Shown one piece after another: positions 61,735 through 64,000 of a stretch of DNA of 64,000 bases (the stretch's first letter is position 1; every line of letters starts with the position of its first letter). The stretch spans positions 434,001 to 498,000 of the forward strand of contig NZ_FTPR01000002.1 of assembly GCF_900156505.1 (NCBI RefSeq). Reading direction: 5' to 3'. A program made the translations under genes and the position numbers. The notes beneath the pieces were generated by a model. The model ran no database searches. It was not told the DNA's origin and saw nothing but the letters and a program-made list of their open reading frames with translations. The DNA comes from Yoonia rosea. GTDB lineage: Bacteria > Pseudomonadota > Alphaproteobacteria > Rhodobacterales > Rhodobacteraceae.

Positions 61735-62241
61735 ATGAATGACGGGTTGCCGCCGCAGATGGGCCAAAGCCTGCTGTTCCTGACGGATGAGCAGTTGCGC
61801 AAAGGGATCGAGGCGATGTTTTTTGCCTATCGCGGCTTTACCGCTGATCCCGACCGTATTCTTGCGCAGAAGTCATACGGGCGTGCGCATCATCGTGCGA
61901 TCCACTTCATCCACCGCAGTCCGGGCACAACGGTCAATAACCTTTTGTCCATTCTTGGCGTTACAAAACAATCGCTCAATCGTGTCTTGCGCAGTTTGAT
62001 CGAAGACGGTTTGGTAGCGAGCACTGTTGGACAGCGGGACAAGCGCGAGCGACATTTGCACCTGACTGCAGCGGGTGAAGCGCTCGAGCGGGAATTATCC
62101 GATGCCCAGCGTGACCGGATGCGGGCTGCCTATCGTGCGGCAGGTCCGGCGGCGGTTGCCGGTTTTCGGCAGGTTTTGGAGGCCATGATGGATGAAGAGA
62201 CGCGCCACCATTATGAGGCGATGAAGGATAAACCGGAATGA
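61735..62241 (+). CDS. petP: MarR-family regulator PetP
   Basis: A 168-residue winged-helix protein with the MarR core (HHRAIHFIHRSPGTTVNNLLSILGVTKQSLNRVLRSLIEDGLV at about residues 43-85, then a basic wing QRDKRERHLHLTAAG). Size and the tight overlap with a response regulator beside ilvE match the PetP/PetR pair described in Rhodobacter capsulatus. A GGGAGG site lies six bases before ATG 61735. The ATGA overlap with petR suggests coupled translation. Confidence 0.85.
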   Translation: MNDGLPPQMGQSLLFLTDEQLRKGIEAMFFAYRGFTADPDRILAQKSYGRAHHRAIHFIHRSPGTTVNNLLSILGVTKQSLNRVLRSLIEDGLVASTVGQRDKRERHLHLTAAGEALERELSDAQRDRMRAAYRAAGPAAVAGFRQVLEAMMDEETRHHYEAMKDKPE

Positions 62242-62939
62242 GCAATGACGATGCCCACCTGTTGATTGTCGATGACGATGAACGCATCCGCGGACTTTTG
62301 CAGAAGTTCCTGATGCGCTCGGGTTTTCTGGTCAGCACCGCCCGCGACGCCGCCCATGCGCGGCGTATTCTGGCGGGGCTGGAATTTGATATGATCGTTC
62401 TGGACGTGATGATGCCGGGCGAGGACGGTATGTCGCTTTGTCGTGATCTGCGCCAGACGATCACAACGCCGATCATGCTGCTGACCGCGAAGGGTGGCAC
62501 CGATGACCGGATTACGGGGCTCGAGGCGGGCGCGGACGATTACCTGCCCAAGCCGTTTGAACCCAAAGAACTGCTGCTACGGATCAATGCGATTTTGCGC
62601 CGTGTGCCTGCCGCTGAACCCAGCGTGGTCTTGCCTAAGGTTCTGAACATGGGGCCGGTGCGCTATGACATTGAACGCGGCGAGATGTGGCATGGGGACC
62701 AACTGGTCCGGCTGACCGCCACCGAAAGCCAGCTGATGCGGATCTTCTCGGGGTGTCCCGGGCAATCCGTGACGCGCACCAAACTGGTCGAGGAGCTGAG
62801 CCGGTCGGGGGGGCAGACGCAGGAACGCGCGGTGGATGTCCAGATCACGCGCCTGCGCCGCAAGATCGAGGTGGACCCCAAACAGCCCCGCTACCTTCAG
62901 ACGGTCCGTGGTGCGGGTTATATGTTGGCGCCTGAATAA
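62238..62939 (+). CDS. petR: OmpR-family response regulator PetR
   Basis: A 233-residue response regulator. The receiver domain has the acidic pocket LIVDDDE and the phospho-acceptor Asp56 in IVLDVMMPGEDG, with Lys in LPKPFEPKEL; the C-terminal OmpR-type winged helix (VTRTKLVEELSRSGGQTQERAVDVQITRLRRKIEVDP, about 175-211) follows. In R. capsulatus PetR was required for photosynthetic and respiratory growth. No histidine kinase gene is adjacent. Confidence 0.87.
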   Translation: MSNDDAHLLIVDDDERIRGLLQKFLMRSGFLVSTARDAAHARRILAGLEFDMIVLDVMMPGEDGMSLCRDLRQTITTPIMLLTAKGGTDDRITGLEAGADDYLPKPFEPKELLLRINAILRRVPAAEPSVVLPKVLNMGPVRYDIERGEMWHGDQLVRLTATESQLMRIFSGCPGQSVTRTKLVEELSRSGGQTQERAVDVQITRLRRKIEVDPKQPRYLQTVRGAGYMLAPE

Positions 62940-63221
62940 GGGGGGTATCCCTGCATTCTCACCTCAGAACGGCCTTTGTTGCGGTGCGAGGGAACTGGAA
63001 AGTGCGGACACAGTTACCTTCTCCGTTTCACCCAAAAGCACCCCCACAGCAAAACAGGCCGACACATTAGGCTCAAACTGGACTTTCGCCGCGCCTAAAC
63101 CGGCGGTCTGGTTTGTAAAAGTCAGCACCGCGACCTAGCTGGTGCCTGATCTCGCGCGGTAAATGCCGTGAAGATCACAAACATAGTTGTGCTTCCCACC
63201 TGAATTGCGTTTTCTGCGCCT
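62940..63221. other. intergenic region with no supported gene
   Basis: 282 bp between petR and the histone-deacetylase-family gene. Both strands have short open frames: a plus-strand one ending at 63138 and a minus-strand stretch of about 50 codons opposite it, but neither has a ribosome site or a recognisable product. It may hold a promoter for the next gene or a gene remnant. Confidence 0.4.
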
Positions 63222-64000
63222 ATGACAACAGCTTTGATCTCTCACCCCGATTGCGCGGATCACATCACACCCCCGGGCCACCCTGAACAGGTGGCGCGGT
63301 TGGCGGCGGTCTTGAATGCCCTTGAGGGCATGCCCCTGACCCGTGTCACAGCCCCTTTGGTGGCAGATGACGATCTGTTGCGCGCCCATCCGCAGACCCA
63401 TATAGATGCAATCCGCGCGGCTGCCCCGACCGAAGGATGGCGGTCACTGGATGCCGATACCCACATGTCGCCCGGTACGCTGACCGCCGCTTTGCGTGCC
63501 GCAGGTGGCGTTGTGCGCGCCGTTGATATGGTGCTGGGCGGTGAGGCAAATAATGCCTTCGTTGCAGTGCGCCCGCCGGGCCATCATGCGGAACGCGAAA
63601 CGGCGATGGGGTTTTGCTTTTTTGGCAATGTTGTCATCGGGGCCAAGCACGCGTTGGACTATCACGGGTTGGACCGGGTCGCGATCGTGGATTTTGACGT
63701 GCATCACGGCAATGGCACGCAGGATCTTGTCGAGGATGATCCGCGGATTCTGTTTTGTTCGACCCATCAGTCCCCGCTTTACCCAGGCACCGGTGCCGCC
63801 CATGAGGTGGGTGTCGATAACGTGTTGAACGTGCCCTTGCCCGAAGGCACCGGATCAAAGGCCTTTCGTGATGTGATGGAGCGCCTTGTTTTGCCACGGC
63901 TTGACGCATTCTCTCCACAACTCGTCATAATTTCGGCCGGTTTCGATGCACATATGAGTGATCCCTTGGCGGGGATGAACCTGACGACAGAAGACTTTGG
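63222..64000 (+). CDS. histone deacetylase family protein (partial, 3-prime end outside)
   Basis: About 259 residues are present from ATG 63222 (MTTALISHPDCADHITPPGHPE), with the frame open at the window edge. HDAC-type motifs are RPPGHHAE (tandem catalytic histidines, about residue 125), GFCFFGNVVIGA, VDFDVHHGNGTQ (zinc-binding Asp and His, about 160), LYPGTGAAHEVG and ISAGFDAHMSDPLAG (zinc-binding Asp). In bacteria such proteins deacetylate acetylpolyamines or other small amides. Truncated only by the window end. Confidence 0.93.
   Translation, partial: MTTALISHPDCADHITPPGHPEQVARLAAVLNALEGMPLTRVTAPLVADDDLLRAHPQTHIDAIRAAAPTEGWRSLDADTHMSPGTLTAALRAAGGVVRAVDMVLGGEANNAFVAVRPPGHHAERETAMGFCFFGNVVIGAKHALDYHGLDRVAIVDFDVHHGNGTQDLVEDDPRILFCSTHQSPLYPGTGAAHEVGVDNVLNVPLPEGTGSKAFRDVMERLVLPRLDAFSPQLVIISAGFDAHMSDPLAGMNLTTEDF

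Noticed and set aside
1..64000. CRISPR array, prophage, insertion sequence or rRNA
   Set aside because: No regularly spaced direct repeats, integrase or transposase frames, phage structural genes or rRNA-like stretches were found.

Overview
The window reads as a chromosomal segment of a marine Rhodobacterales (Roseobacter-group) alphaproteobacterium. The reasons are the moderately high GC, the petP/petR pair beside ilvE, a formate dehydrogenase locus with DUF3305/DUF3306 and DUF6494/DUF6505 partners, TRAP and polyamine-type ABC importers, and intergenic palindromes of the GTCCCGGA...TCCGGGAC type common in this order. I see no prophage, insertion sequence, CRISPR array or rRNA. Gene density is high, with many ATGA or TAATG start/stop overlaps. 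Family names come from motif recognition alone; no database search was possible.

Layout. 1-9.1 kb: a C-P lyase locus (start of phnF, then phnGHIJKLN and phnM) that breaks phosphonates down to phosphate. It is interrupted by an opposite-strand 2H phosphoesterase (DUF1045) and followed by an MFS permease and a winged-helix regulator. 9.1-13.2 kb: a TRAP dicarboxylate-type importer (dctPQM) divergent from a LysR regulator. 13.3-16.5 kb: a DUF481 outer-membrane protein convergent with monomeric isocitrate dehydrogenase. 16.6-22.9 kb: a one-strand cluster around the proteasome-like peptidase Anbu, with two transglutaminase-fold proteins, an alpha-E protein, a circularly permuted ATP-grasp enzyme and a membrane-fused alpha/beta hydrolase. 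23.1-37.1 kb: a molybdenum/tungsten formate dehydrogenase island. Leftward it holds DUF3305, DUF3306, a TorD chaperone, a small Tat protein, FdhA, FdhB, FdhC and a 43-residue membrane protein. Rightward it holds a multi-cluster ferredoxin, DUF6494, Mrp/ApbC, a biotin/lipoate-ligase-like protein and DUF6505. The tungstate importer tupABC closes it.

37.4-47.8 kb: tRNA-Leu(CAG), an NDUFA9-like protein, uppP, then glutamate synthase gltD and gltB separated by three tandem secreted cysteine-rich paralogues. 47.8-51.6 kb: mtgA, a glutathione S-transferase, queG and a PQQ-type sugar dehydrogenase. 51.7-57.4 kb: a polyamine-like ABC importer with a hydantoin/Asp-Glu racemase, divergent from a GntR/FCD regulator with a 12-bp palindromic operator between them. 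57.5-64 kb: a fatty-acid desaturase, an EamA permease, small unknown proteins, ilvE, petP/petR and the start of a histone-deacetylase-family gene.

Functional picture. Several islands are self-contained: a regulator sits beside the operon it probably controls (phnF, LysR, GntR, PetP). In the formate dehydrogenase island, metal uptake, cofactor maturation, chaperone and enzyme are co-located. The least understood parts are the Anbu/ATP-grasp/alpha-E cluster, the three secreted proteins inside the glt locus, and a small membrane-protein ORF antisense inside the phn operon.
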